From the NCBI GenBank assembly GCA_002346545.1, contig DEAA01000021.1:97490-161489 (forward strand): DNA of 64,000 nucleotides, in the 5' to 3' direction. The position numbers were made by a program, and so were the translations under genes. The DNA is from Acidobacteria bacterium UBA2994. Its GTDB lineage: Bacteria > Acidobacteriota > Vicinamibacteria > Vicinamibacterales > UBA8438. Below, piece by piece: positions 45,049 through 53,289 of the stretch. Every line of letters begins with the position of its first letter. The stretch's first letter is position 1. The notes beneath the pieces were generated by a model. That model searched no databases, was not told the DNA's origin, and saw only the letters and a program-made list of their open reading frames with translations.

Positions 45049-47895
45049 ATGGCTCACGACCGCATAGACGTGCGCGGAGCGCGCGTCCACAACCTCAAGG
45101 GCATCGACGTCAGCTTGCCTCGCGACCAACTGGTGGTCGTGACTGGCCTGTCCGGGTCTGGTAAGTCGTCGCTGGCCTTCGACACCATCTACGCCGAAGG
45201 GCAACGACGGTATGTCGAGTCACTGTCCGCCTACGCGCGCCAGTTCTTGGAGCAGGTCGAGAAGCCTGATGTCGACCTGATCGACGGCCTCTCACCAGCC
45301 ATCTCGATCGAACAGAAGACCACCGGCTCGAATCCGCGGTCCACCGTGGGCACGGTGACCGAGATCTACGATTATTTGCGTCTACTTTTCGCCAACGTTG
45401 GCGTGCCGCATTGTCCGGAGTGTGGCCGGCCGGTTGCGCGTCAGACGCTCGAGCGCATCATCGATATGGTGCTGCACGGGCCGAACGACGAGCGCATCAA
45501 CGTGCTGGCGCCGGTCGTGCGGGGACGCAAGGGCGAGTTCAAGAAAGAGCTCGCCGCGCTCCGCGCCAAGGGGTTCACACGAGTGAGGATTGACGGTGAA
45601 CTGCGGTCGCTTGACGAAGACATCAAGCTGGAGCGTCGCCGCAACCACGACGTGGAGGTGCTGGTCGACCGGCTGGTGATCCGAGCAGGGGTCGAGCGCC
45701 GGTTGCGTAACGGCATCGAGCTGGCGCTCGACTTGGGCGACGACGTCGTGATCATCAACACGCTGGATGGTGGCGATCGCCTGTTCTCCCGTCGTCTGGC
45801 CTGCGCCCGTTGCGGCATCAGCATGCCTGAGCTCACGCCGCGGATCTTCTCGTTTAACTCGCCCCAGGGGGCGTGCCGCGAGTGCCAGGGTCTTGGCGCG
45901 CTGGACGACTTCGACCCTGACCGCATCGTGCCGGATCGGTCGAAGAGTCTGCGGGACGGGGCCATTGCTCCCTGGGCCGCCGGTGATGATGCGCTGGTGC
46001 GGGAGGCGCTCGACGGTTTGAGCAGCAATTTCGGCATCGACTTGAACACGCCGTTTGCCAAGCTGCCGAAGAAGCAACGTCAGCTGCTGCTCTGCGGTCC
46101 GCCGGCGCCCAAACGGATCGCCGCTGCCCGGCCCGCCGCCCGGCGACGGAAGCCAGACCCGTTCGGGACGGACTTCGAAGGGATCCTGCCGAACCTGCGG
46201 CGGCGCTACACGGCCGGGAGCTGGTCCGAACAGGAGCTGCTCGAACCGTTACGGTCGCTGCAGACCTGCCAGAGCTGCAACGGCGAGCGGCTGCGCCCAG
46301 AAAGCCGCTCGGTGCGCGTCAAGGGCCGCACCATCGCCGAGTTCGCGCACCTGCCGATTCACGAGGCGGCTGCCGCGTTCGCCGAGCTCGAACTGACCGA
46401 GCGCGAGGCACTGGTGGCTGAAAAGGTCTTGCGCGAGATCCGGGAGCGGCTCCGGTTCTTACGAGATGTTGGGGTTGGCTATCTTACCCTGGCGCGGAGC
46501 GCCGCCACCTTGTCTGGTGGGGAGGGACAACGGATCCGGCTGGCGACCCAGATCGGCTCGAATCTGACCGGCGTCCTCTACGTGCTGGACGAACCGTCCG
46601 TTGGTCTCCACCCGCGCGACAATCGGTTGCTGCTGGACACCCTCGCTAAGCTACGCGATCTGGGTAACACCGTGATCGTTGTGGAGCACGACGAGGAGAC
46701 CATCCGGGCCGCCGATTACTTGGTTGATCTGGGCCCCGGCGCCGGCGAGCATGGGGGGGAGGTTATCTTCGAGGGGCGGCCGGCCGACCTGCTGTCGGGC
46801 AACGGCAACTCTCTGACCGGACAGTATCTGCGTGGCGAGCGGGTGATCCCGACCCCAACCGTCCGGCGTCCGCATCTCAAGGGTTCGCTCGTGATCAGGG
46901 GGGCTTGCGCCAACAACCTCAAGAGCATAGACGTGTCGATCCCGTTGGGCGTGCTGACCGCCATCACCGGGGTGAGCGGCTCCGGGAAGTCGACGTTGGT
47001 GAACGACATCCTGTTCCGGGCCCTGGCGCGTGACCTTCACCGGGCGGCTCAACCGGCGGGACCGCACAGGAAGATCGAAGGTGGCGACCTGGTCGACAAA
47101 GTGATCCAGATCGACCAGTCGGCCATCGGACGGACGCCGCGGTCGAACCCGGCCACCTACACGGGGCTGTTCACCTTCATTCGGGAGCTGTTTGCGATGC
47201 TACCGGACGCGCGCGCGCGCGGCTACAAGCCGGGGCGCTTCTCGTTCAATGTGAAGGGCGGCCGCTGCGAGGCGTGCCAGGGCGATGGGGTGAACGCCAT
47301 CGAGATGCACTTCCTGCCAGACGTCTATGTGACTTGCGACCAGTGCAAGGGGCGGCGCTACAACCGCGAGACGCTCGAGATCCGCTACCGCGGCGTGTCG
47401 ATCGCCGACGTGCTCGAGCTGACCGTCGACCAGGCGCTGCCGCTGCTCGAGAACTTTCCGTCGATTGCCAACAAGCTGCGCACGTTTCAGGAGGTCGGCC
47501 TCGGCTATGTCAGCCTCGGGCAGTCGGCCACCACGCTCTCGGGTGGGGAGGCGCAGCGGGTGAAGCTGGCCAAGGAGCTCTCGCGCCGGAGCACCGGCCG
47601 GACGGTCTACATCCTCGATGAGCCGACCACGGGTCTCCACTTCGAAGACACTCGGAAGCTGCTCAACGTCCTCCAGAAGCTGGTCGACCAGGGGAACACC
47701 GTGGTGGTCATCGAGCATCAGCTTGACGTGATCAAGAGCGCCGACCACGTCATCGATATGGGCCCCGGCGGCGGCGATGGCGGGGGGCAGGTGGTGGGCG
47801 CCGGGTCTCCGGAAGAGCTGACAACGGTGGCGGATTCTGTGACCGGATCCTATCTGTCGAACCTGCTCGATTCGGATCGAAATCTGTCCAAATAG
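45049..47895 (+). CDS. uvrA: Excinuclease ABC subunit A
   Basis: 948-aa DNA damage-recognition ATPase of nucleotide excision repair; dimerises and loads UvrB. Two ABC modules: Walker [13 protein letters not shown] (~33-44) and signature [14 protein letters not shown] (~486); Walker [14 protein letters not shown] (~641) and signature [14 protein letters not shown] (~828), with Walker [14 protein letters not shown] and [13 protein letters not shown]. The C-terminal zinc module is CEACQGDGV...[10 protein letters not shown]; the first domain also carries CPECGRP and CARCGIS...CRECQGLG. Full length. The N-terminal motif [20 protein letters not shown] fixes the start. Confidence 0.97.
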   Translation: MAHDRIDVRGARVHNLKGIDVSLPRDQLVVVTGLSGSGKSSLAFDTIYAEGQRRYVESLSAYARQFLEQVEKPDVDLIDGLSPAISIEQKTTGSNPRSTVGTVTEIYDYLRLLFANVGVPHCPECGRPVARQTLERIIDMVLHGPNDERINVLAPVVRGRKGEFKKELAALRAKGFTRVRIDGELRSLDEDIKLERRRNHDVEVLVDRLVIRAGVERRLRNGIELALDLGDDVVIINTLDGGDRLFSRRLACARCGISMPELTPRIFSFNSPQGACRECQGLGALDDFDPDRIVPDRSKSLRDGAIAPWAAGDDALVREALDGLSSNFGIDLNTPFAKLPKKQRQLLLCGPPAPKRIAAARPAARRRKPDPFGTDFEGILPNLRRRYTAGSWSEQELLEPLRSLQTCQSCNGERLRPESRSVRVKGRTIAEFAHLPIHEAAAAFAELELTEREALVAEKVLREIRERLRFLRDVGVGYLTLARSAATLSGGEGQRIRLATQIGSNLTGVLYVLDEPSVGLHPRDNRLLLDTLAKLRDLGNTVIVVEHDEETIRAADYLVDLGPGAGEHGGEVIFEGRPADLLSGNGNSLTGQYLRGERVIPTPTVRRPHLKGSLVIRGACANNLKSIDVSIPLGVLTAITGVSGSGKSTLVNDILFRALARDLHRAAQPAGPHRKIEGGDLVDKVIQIDQSAIGRTPRSNPATYTGLFTFIRELFAMLPDARARGYKPGRFSFNVKGGRCEACQGDGVNAIEMHFLPDVYVTCDQCKGRRYNRETLEIRYRGVSIADVLELTVDQALPLLENFPSIANKLRTFQEVGLGYVSLGQSATTLSGGEAQRVKLAKELSRRSTGRTVYILDEPTTGLHFEDTRKLLNVLQKLVDQGNTVVVIEHQLDVIKSADHVIDMGPGGGDGGGQVVGAGSPEELTTVADSVTGSYLSNLLDSDRNLSK

Positions 47896-47925
47896 CTGAC
47901 AATAGGGTCGTTATGTGGTACAACA

Positions 47926-47960
47926 GCCACACCTGAGGTGGTTTCAGGCGTGGCCGTTTT
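47926..47960 (+). terminator. Intrinsic terminator of uvrA
   Basis: 11-bp stem GCCACACCTGA (47926-47936) with TCAGGCGTGGC (47944-47954), one mismatch, 7-nt loop, followed by CGTTTT. Located 31 nt after the uvrA stop. Confidence 0.65.
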
Positions 47961-47985
47961 ACCAGAGTCGACTGTCGCGTCGTGA

Positions 47986-48001
47986 TCTGTCAACCGACAG
48001 A
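47986..48001. promoter_or_regulatory. Small hairpin in the uvrA-lpxC gap
   Basis: TCTGTC (47986-47991), loop AACC, GACAGA (47996-48001). It sits before an AT-rich stretch and the leader ORF of lpxC; a possible operator or 5'-UTR element. Confidence 0.3.
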
Positions 48002-48061
48002 AAAGTCATAAGCCCTTAGATGTTAGCTACTTACGACAAGTTTCCAGTGGGAAGGAAAGCG

Positions 48062-48139
48062 ATGTCAGTCTTGCTTCGTCCTCGGAGACCATGGGTGCAA
48101 CTGCACCACCAGCTTGGGGGTAAGCCGGACCGTGACTGA
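48062..48139 (+). CDS. Putative 25-codon leader ORF overlapping the lpxC start
   Basis: ATG at 48062 after GGAAGGAAAGCG, the best ribosome-binding site before lpxC. The product starts MSVLLRPRRPWVQLHHQLGG and stops with TGA at 48137-48139, overlapping the GTG start of lpxC (48132) in a different frame. It contains the palindrome GGTGCAACTGCACC (48092-48105). The arrangement suggests translational coupling or a regulatory leader peptide for lpxC, whose dosage is tightly controlled in other bacteria. It may instead be an SD mis-assignment, with lpxC starting elsewhere. Confidence 0.4.
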   Translation: MSVLLRPRRPWVQLHHQLGGKPDRD

Positions 48140-49043
48140 CGCGCAGCATACAATTCGTCGATCTGTCTCCTGTTCAGGCATTGGCTTGCACTCGGGACAA
48201 AAGGTGACTTTATCGCTGAAACCGGCCCGTGCCGGTTCCGGTATCCGGTTCCGGCGAGCGGACCTCGGCGGCGTTGAGATTCCCGCCACGGTCGACAACG
48301 TCGATCGGCTGCACTATGCCACCGGGCTCTCCCGTGACGCCGGGACGGTCGAGACCGTCGAGCATCTGCTGGCGGCGCTGGTTAGCCTGGGCGTCGACAA
48401 CGTCATCGTCGAGCTGAACCAGGCCGAGGTGCCCATCATGGACGGGAGTGCGGCGTCGTTCGTGTATCTCGTCCACGAAGCTGGGTTCAAGCGGCTGGCG
48501 CAGCCGCGTTCGTATCTGAAGGTGCTGCGGCCCGTCTCCCTGTCTCTCGGCGACAAGCGGATTTCCTTGTATCCCTCGGACCACTTCAAGGTGACCTATA
48601 GCATCAGTTTCGACCATCCGCTGTTGCGTCACATGACCCACTCGCTCCGGGTGACCGCCGAGAGCTTCGTCGATCAGATCGCGCCCGCCCGCACCTTCGG
48701 CTTCCTCAAAGAAGTGGAGATGATGCGGCAGAAGGGGCTGGCCCTGGGCGGCTCGCTCGACAACGCGGTGGTGCTGGGTGAGACAGGCGTGCTCAACAAC
48801 TCACTGCGTTTCGAAGACGAGTTCGTCCGGCACAAGATTCTCGATGTGATCGGTGATCTCGCGCTTGTGGGTCACCCGGTCGTTGGCCACCTCGTGGCCC
48901 ATCGAGGTGGGCACGAGCTGCATGCCGCCTTTGCGAAGAAGCTGCTCAAGGAGACCGGCGCCTGGGAGATCGTCGAGGCTGGTCTCGTCGAACCGGCGGC
49001 CGCCAACGTGGTGGCCAAGACCCCGGCTCCGGTGCCGAACTAG
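48132..49043 (+). CDS. lpxC: UDP-3-O-acyl-N-acetylglucosamine deacetylase
   Basis: 303 aa from the GTG at 48132 (a TTG at 48114 is also in frame). Zinc amidase for the first committed step of lipid A synthesis, removing acetate from UDP-3-O-acyl-GlcNAc in the cytoplasm. Motifs: CSGIGLHSGQKVTLSLKPA at the N-terminus, ETVEHLLAALVSLGVDNVIV (zinc His ~79), MDGSAASFVYLV, DHPLLRH, HKILDVIGDLALVGHPVVGH (zinc His and Asp ~233-240) and AHRGGHELH with the catalytic His. Single-domain type, not the LpxC/FabZ fusion. Confirms a diderm LPS-bearing cell. Confidence 0.94.
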   Translation: MTDAQHTIRRSVSCSGIGLHSGQKVTLSLKPARAGSGIRFRRADLGGVEIPATVDNVDRLHYATGLSRDAGTVETVEHLLAALVSLGVDNVIVELNQAEVPIMDGSAASFVYLVHEAGFKRLAQPRSYLKVLRPVSLSLGDKRISLYPSDHFKVTYSISFDHPLLRHMTHSLRVTAESFVDQIAPARTFGFLKEVEMMRQKGLALGGSLDNAVVLGETGVLNNSLRFEDEFVRHKILDVIGDLALVGHPVVGHLVAHRGGHELHAAFAKKLLKETGAWEIVEAGLVEPAAANVVAKTPAPVPN

Positions 49044-49069
49044 CCCCTCCCTGTTTCAGCCTTGGGGCG

Positions 49070-49444
49070 TCACCAAACCAGTACTGGCAAGCTGGTCGTT
49101 GGCGACCCGCGGTCCTCGAACCGGTCGATTCCCTCACTCACAAGATCGAACTTCATCCGATACAGGCCTCGGTTGGTTGGCAGGGGTATCTCGATCTCAA
49201 TCTCGCTGATCTGACCCGGTTCGAGCATCACTGGCAGCCGGGCGCGCGCGTGGTCGCGGTTGGTGACCTGTCCGTCGGCGGCGCAGAGCTGCGCGTCCAG
49301 TCGGACCAGGCGGCGGACGTAGCAGGCCTGGGCTGGGAAAGCGCGGGTGGAAAGGTTACGGACACGGGTCCTCAGGCGCAGCTGAGCGCCAGCGTCTCCC
49401 AGGGCCAGGAGCAGCCGAAACGGGTTGCTAGATGGTTCAGTGAC
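49070..49444 (-). pseudogene. Remnant C-terminal domain of a glycosyltransferase/SAM-type protein
   Basis: The minus strand is open over about 125 codons, ending TGA at 49070-49072, with clear protein-like content: LRLRTRVRNLSTRAFPAQAC, LPVMLEPGQISEIEIEIPLP, then RGLYRMKFDLVSEGIDRFED and RGSP. This is the beta-sandwich tail seen at the end of some polysaccharide glycosyltransferases and methyltransferases (PG-x-Y-x-L-x-x-DLV-x-EG-x-x-WF-x-x-x-GSP). No ATG/GTG/TTG start precedes the conserved part, so it is a 3' remnant. It lies downstream of the sigma-STAS operon. The domain name is from memory, so a profile search should confirm it. Confidence 0.5.
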
Positions 49445-49470
49445 ATGTCGTGGGGACCGACTGGGCGGGA

Positions 49471-49740
49471 TTAGCTCGGCTTGGTGAGCTTTCGCATGTA
49501 GGCGCCGAGCCGTTCGTTCTCGTAGGTTACGGTGTTCAGGAACAGGCTTTCCACCAGGTAGGCGCGGCGTTCGTCCTCGGACATCTGGTCCAGGATCTCG
49601 TTGATCTCCCGGATGGTGTCTTCGAAGGTTCGGTCCAGCGCATACCGCGTGTTTAGCTCCCTATAGAGCGTTTCCAGCAGGCTGAGGAGGTCCCCGTCAA
49701 GCGAGAACTCAGCGCCGCTCTTCGTGGTGATGGTGCGCAT
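49471..49740 (-). CDS. Conserved-looking 89-aa protein in the sigma factor-STAS operon
   Basis: 89 aa, mostly helical and acidic, e.g. SLLETLYRELNTRYALDRTF and INEILDQMSEDERRAYLVES, ending MRKLTKPS. I do not recognise a family. It starts two bases after the STAS gene stop, so it is translationally linked to it and hence to the sigma factor. No signal peptide, membrane helix or catalytic motif. A regulatory partner of the STAS protein (for example a binding adaptor or anti-sigma element) is inferred from the operon only. No HATPase anti-sigma kinase is visible in the window. Confidence 0.7.
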   Translation of the reverse strand: MRTITTKSGAEFSLDGDLLSLLETLYRELNTRYALDRTFEDTIREINEILDQMSEDERRAYLVESLFLNTVTYENERLGAYMRKLTKPS

Positions 49741-49742
49741 GG

Positions 49743-50084
49743 CTACTCCCTAAAGGTATCGAGGGCGCCCTGCTCGTCGGCGTGTACCTCGATGAACTGC
49801 TGAGCGCCCGTCATGGTCAGCATCGTCTCTACCCGCTTCTGGATCCCCGACAGCTTCAAGGTGCCGCCGGCCGCCGCGGTTTGCCTGTAGAGATCCATCA
49901 GACATCCGATCGACGCGCTGTCGACGTAGACCACCGGTGAGAGGTCGATGAGCACCTTCTGCTGCCCGTTCTTGATTAGCGTCGTGACCGCGCCGGAAAA
50001 TTCGGACAGCAGTGGATACATCAGCCGGGTTTCCCCGACGCGGACGATGGCCACGCCGTCATTGTGATCTGTGGTCAGGTTCAT
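49743..50084 (-). CDS. STAS-domain anti-sigma-factor antagonist
   Basis: 113 aa from the ATG at 50084, after an AGGAGTGAAGGA ribosome-binding region; the open frame continues upstream inside the sigma gene. A single STAS domain: GVAIVRVGETRLMYPLLSEF, then QQKVLIDLSPVVYVDSASIG with the phosphorylatable Ser expected in the D-S-A-S segment (about residue 60), and GTLKLSGIQKRVETMLTM. SpoIIAA/RsbV-type antagonists release sigma factors by binding anti-sigma kinases. The ATG is 4 nt after the sigma factor stop. The cognate kinase is not in this window. Confidence 0.88.
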   Translation of the reverse strand: MNLTTDHNDGVAIVRVGETRLMYPLLSEFSGAVTTLIKNGQQKVLIDLSPVVYVDSASIGCLMDLYRQTAAAGGTLKLSGIQKRVETMLTMTGAQQFIEVHADEQGALDTFRE

Positions 50085-50088
50085 TCCT

Positions 50089-50700
50089 TCACTCCTGTGA
50101 TCCCGCGCTCGCTCTCTGCTCGGCCATGAGCTTGCGGATCTGGCGCACGAGCTCCTTGCGCCCACGGTTGATCCTGGACTTCACCGTGCCTTCCGGCAAC
50201 TCGAGCCTGGTGGCGATCTCCTGATACGACAGTTCCTTGATGTCGCGCAGCATGACGGCCGTGCGCAGCGCGTCTGTCAGCTGGGCCAGGGCGTGATGCA
50301 GCATGTCGCGGCGGTCGCCCCGCTCGAGGGTGACCAGCGCATCTGGTTCGTTGCTGGCGGTCGAGATGTCGCCCGCGTCGACGTTCCGGTCCACGAACTC
50401 ACGCTCCTTGCGAACACTCCGGTAGTGATCGATGCAGAGGTTGCGGCTGACGCTGATCAGCCAGGTCTGGAAGTTGGCGCGGCGGTCGAAGGTGTCGAGA
50501 GCCTTGAAGATCCTCAGGAAGATCTCCTGAGTCAGATCCTCTGCCAGTTCGTGGCGACCCACGAACTTGTACGCCACGTTGAAGACCTTGCGCCGGTACT
50601 TCTGGACGATTTGGTCCCAGGCGGCCTGGTCGCCCTGCAGGCACCCGTCGATCAGTTGTTCGGTCGCTTCCGGAGACTGGCGCGCTGAACCGGCAAGCAT
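50089..50700 (-). CDS. RNA polymerase sigma factor, ECF (sigma-70 family)
   Basis: 203 aa from the ATG at 50700 (MLAGSARQSPEATEQLIDGC); the longer open frame upstream is antisense to lysA and was rejected. Region 2 is at ~20-95 (YKFVGRHELAEDLTQEIFLR, ANFQTWLISVSRNLCIDHYR), region 4 at ~130-185 (LTDALRTAVMLRDIKELSYQ, EIATRLELPEGTVKSRINRG). The hinge region is long and acidic. First gene of a three-gene operon with a STAS antagonist and an 89-aa protein, which differs from the usual pairing of ECF factors with a zinc anti-sigma gene and suggests partner-switch control. Divergent from lysA. Confidence 0.9.
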   Translation of the reverse strand: MLAGSARQSPEATEQLIDGCLQGDQAAWDQIVQKYRRKVFNVAYKFVGRHELAEDLTQEIFLRIFKALDTFDRRANFQTWLISVSRNLCIDHYRSVRKEREFVDRNVDAGDISTASNEPDALVTLERGDRRDMLHHALAQLTDALRTAVMLRDIKELSYQEIATRLELPEGTVKSRINRGRKELVRQIRKLMAEQRASAGSQE

Positions 50701-50773
50701 GGTGTGGCGGAGGACGGGGAACCGAGCCCCATTCTGCTGCCGGCCCGAAGTGGAGTCAATCCGACGTACGGCT

Positions 50774-50802
50774 TTGTGTCGTTCCGACGGCGGGACTACA
50801 AT
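50774..50802 (+). promoter_or_regulatory. Sigma-70-type promoter of lysA, near-leaderless
   Basis: TTGTGT (50774-50779), 17-nt spacer, TACAAT (50797-50802), then nine bases to the ATG at 50812. No SD in that interval, so the mRNA would have at most ~3 nt of leader. Confidence 0.6.
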
Positions 50803-50811
50803 GCCGGGTTC

Positions 50812-52056
50812 ATGCGTGGATTCGACCGGGAAGGCGCGGTCCTGTCGTGTGACGGCATCTCTCTGGCCACTATCGCCGAGGCTGTCGGAACTCCCTGCTA
50901 CGTCTACAGCGGGGTGATGATCCGCGACCGGATCCAGCAGCTGGTGGCGGGCTTCGGCGACTATCCGCACGCCGTGCACTACGCGCTCAAAGCGAATTCG
51001 AGCCTGGCCGTGCTCCGCGTGGTCCGTGAGGCTGGAGGCCTCGCTGACGCGAACTCTGGGGGCGAGATCGAGGTGGCGCGCCGCGCCGGCTACGCTCCCG
51101 AGGACATCGTCTTCACCGGCGTGGGGAAGACCCCGGCCGAGCTCGACCAGGCAGTGGCACTCGGGGTGAAGACGATCAACGCCGAGTCGGCCGGTGAGCT
51201 GGAGCGGGTGGCCGGGGCGGCCCGCCAGCTTGGCGTGAGCGCGCGTGTCGCTCTCCGGGTCAACCCTGACATTGCCGCCGACAGCCATCCGCACATCTCG
51301 ACCGGATTGAGCAGGCACAAGTTCGGAGTGCCGCTGGCCGATGCGCGCGAGATCCTGCGCACTGCGGCCCGTTGGTCCGAGCTTCGCGTGGTAGGGCTGC
51401 ATGTGCACGTTGGCTCGCAGATGCTCGGTCTTGACCCGGTTCGCCAGGCCACCGACAAGGTGCTCGCACTGACCAGCGAGCTGGCCGACGATGGTATCCA
51501 GCTTGAGCATCTCGATCTGGGCGGGGGCTTGGGTATCCAGTACAACGACGAGGTGGCGCCCTCACCGGCCGACTACGCGGCCGTGCTGGTCGACCTAGTC
51601 AGCGACTCGGGCCTGAGCATCGTCATCGAGCCGGGGCGAGCCGTGGTGGGCGCCGCAGGCGTGCTGGTCGCGTCGGTGGTCGACGTCAAGCCGCGCCCAG
51701 ACGGGAAGTTATTCGTGGTGCTCGACGCCGGCATGAGCGAACTACTTCGCCCGGCGCTCTACGGGGCCTATCACTGTGTGCGGCCGGTGCTGCCGGGGGA
51801 CGGCGAAGCGATCACGTGTGACGTAGTGGGACCGATCTGCGAGACCTCGGATCTGTTTGGCGCCGACCGTGAGCTGCCCCGGCCAGAGGTGGGCGATTTG
51901 ATGGCCGTGCTCGATGCTGGCGCCTACGGGTCGGCCATGGCGAACAACTACAACCGGCACCCCTTGCCGGCGGAAGTTATGGTGGACGGCGGCGAGTGGC
52001 GTCTGTCGCGTCGACGGCAGACCATCGACGACCAGCTGTCCTTCGAAGAAGGGTAG
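50812..52056 (+). CDS. lysA: Diaminopimelate decarboxylase
   Basis: 414-aa PLP enzyme for the last step of lysine synthesis (meso-DAP to Lys plus CO2). The PLP Lys is in HAVHYALKANSSLAVL (about residue 59). Other motifs: GGLADANSGGEIEVARRAGY, GVKTINAESAGELERVA, GLSRHKFGVPLADA, GLHVHVGSQ, HLDLGGGLGIQY, IEPGRAVVGAAGVLV, CETSD (active-site Cys) and MAVLDAGAYGSAMANNYN. Start at 50812 (MRGFDREGAVLSCDG) fits the family N-terminus. Precedes tmk by 10 nt in the same direction. Confidence 0.95.
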   Translation: MRGFDREGAVLSCDGISLATIAEAVGTPCYVYSGVMIRDRIQQLVAGFGDYPHAVHYALKANSSLAVLRVVREAGGLADANSGGEIEVARRAGYAPEDIVFTGVGKTPAELDQAVALGVKTINAESAGELERVAGAARQLGVSARVALRVNPDIAADSHPHISTGLSRHKFGVPLADAREILRTAARWSELRVVGLHVHVGSQMLGLDPVRQATDKVLALTSELADDGIQLEHLDLGGGLGIQYNDEVAPSPADYAAVLVDLVSDSGLSIVIEPGRAVVGAAGVLVASVVDVKPRPDGKLFVVLDAGMSELLRPALYGAYHCVRPVLPGDGEAITCDVVGPICETSDLFGADRELPRPEVGDLMAVLDAGAYGSAMANNYNRHPLPAEVMVDGGEWRLSRRRQTIDDQLSFEEG

Positions 52057-52066
52057 TGGCACGCAG

Positions 52067-52651
52067 ATGTTGATTGCGATCGAGGGACTGGATCAGAGTG
52101 GGAAGGAGACCCAGGCGCAGCGCTTGCGTGACGGCCTGCGTGAAGGGGGCACCCGGTCGCGGCTGGTCTCGTTCCCTGATTATGGCACCTCGATTGGCGA
52201 GGAGATCGCGCGGGCGCTCCAGGGGGAACGTGACTACGAGTCCGAGGTGATGCAGCTGCTCTACATCGCCAACCGCTACGAGCGAAAGGGCGACCTGATT
52301 CGCTGGCTCGATGGCGGGCTGGTGGTGGTGTGCGACCGCTACATGGCGTCGAGCATCGCCTATGGCGAGGCTCAGGGTCTAGATGTAGGGTGGTTGACTG
52401 AAGCGCAACGCTTCTTGCCGGCTCCAGAGCTGACAATTCTCCTCGATATTGATCCGGCGCTAGCGGTCGAACGGAAGGTCACCGGACGCGACCGCTACGA
52501 ACAGGACCTCGAGTTGTTGGGCCGGGTGCGGGAGAGTTATCTCCGGCAGGCCGCTCAGTCCGACTGGTTGCGTGTGGACGGTCAGGGCTCGAAGGAAGAC
52601 GTGGCGGCCGGGGTCATGGCCGCCGTGAGCACAAGACTTTCGTCAGCGTAA
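52067..52651 (+). CDS. tmk: Thymidylate kinase
   Basis: 194-aa dTMP kinase. P-loop EGLDQSGKETQAQRLRDGL near the N-terminus, SFPDYGTSIGEEI (about 36-48) with the phosphate-binding region, VVCDRYMASSIAYGEAQGL (the DRY/S segment, ~88-106) and LTILLDIDPALAVERKVTGRDRYE with the LID region. The start ATG 52067 lies 10 nt after the lysA stop. Length is slightly short of E. coli Tmk but complete. Its 3' end meets the comF remnant on the other strand. Confidence 0.94.
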   Translation: MLIAIEGLDQSGKETQAQRLRDGLREGGTRSRLVSFPDYGTSIGEEIARALQGERDYESEVMQLLYIANRYERKGDLIRWLDGGLVVVCDRYMASSIAYGEAQGLDVGWLTEAQRFLPAPELTILLDIDPALAVERKVTGRDRYEQDLELLGRVRESYLRQAAQSDWLRVDGQGSKEDVAAGVMAAVSTRLSSA

Positions 52652-52905
52652 GCACCAGCAGTCCCGCCTCGCTGCGGCCCGAAGCGCCAGGGGCAGGCCC
52701 CGAGCGTGGTCCCGGTCGTCAGCATGTCGTCCACTAGCACGACACGAGCTCCACCGAGTCGCTGCCGCTCTTAGCCGGAGCGTACCGCGCCCTTGAACGT
52801 TTCGACGCTGATTCTGTTGCGAGCCAAGGCGACCGCCCGGTTGCGCCCGCACGTTCGCCGGCGCCTGGCGTGGCGGTCAGCACGGGGTCTTAGAAGGGTG
52901 GTGAG
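52640..52905 (-). pseudogene. comF: comF remnant (phosphoribosyltransferase-like competence protein)
   Basis: In one minus-strand frame the sequence reads RNRISVETFKGAVRSG, then an in-frame TAA (about 52769-52771), then LGGARVVLVDDMLTTGTTLG AC. The second part is the PRPP-binding loop of ComF-type phosphoribosyltransferases (VDDVLTTGAT). The C-terminal GLLVLTLTKV, matching the usual VLTLARV end, is in a different frame, so there is at least one frameshift as well. The N-terminal zinc-ribbon part of ComF is absent. Reading it as a decayed gene fits its incomplete, broken form; sequencing error alone would not explain the missing N-terminus. Confidence 0.65.
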
Positions 52906-52912
52906 GCTGGGG

Positions 52913-53284
52913 CTAGACGTCGACCTCGCGGGAGTTCCCCCAGAGACGCTCAAGCGCATAGAAGCTGCGGGTCTCGGGAGTGAACACATGGACGATGAAG
53001 TCGAAACAGTCGATCAGTACCCAGTCGGCGGTGGTTTGCCCCTCGATATGCGCTGGGCGCCGGTCCAGTATTTTCAGCGTCTCAAGGATGCCGTCGGTGA
53101 TTGCCTTCACCTGCCTGGTGCTGCGGCCCGAGCAGATCAGGAAGTAGTCGGTGAAGGCGCCAGATTCTCGCAGATCGAGGAGAGTGAGTGCTTCCGCCTT
53201 CTTGTCACGCATTGCCTCGACCACGTCGTCGAGTGGCTCTGGCAGCGTGCTCTCGTCAAGCGCGGGTGTCTCGGGTTCTGTCAT
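52913..53284 (-). CDS. rsfS: Ribosome silencing factor RsfS
   Basis: 123-aa RsfS/Iojap protein that binds L14 and blocks subunit joining when nutrients are low. Family features: VVEAMRDKKAEALTLLDLRE, SGAFTDYFLICSGRSTRQVK (about 46-65), HIEGQTTADWVLIDCFDFIV (about 79-98) and HVFTPETRSFYALERLWG at the C-terminus. Length is normal. Last gene of rplU-rpmA-obgE-nadD-rsfS, 5 nt after nadD. The next expected genes are not present; the comF remnant follows. Confidence 0.95.
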   Translation of the reverse strand: MTEPETPALDESTLPEPLDDVVEAMRDKKAEALTLLDLRESGAFTDYFLICSGRSTRQVKAITDGILETLKILDRRPAHIEGQTTADWVLIDCFDFIVHVFTPETRSFYALERLWGNSREVDV

Positions 53285-53289
53285 GCAAG

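Noticed and set aside
50701..51510. N-terminal extension of the sigma-factor frame
   Set aside because: Antisense to lysA; sigma region 2 begins after the ATG at 50700.
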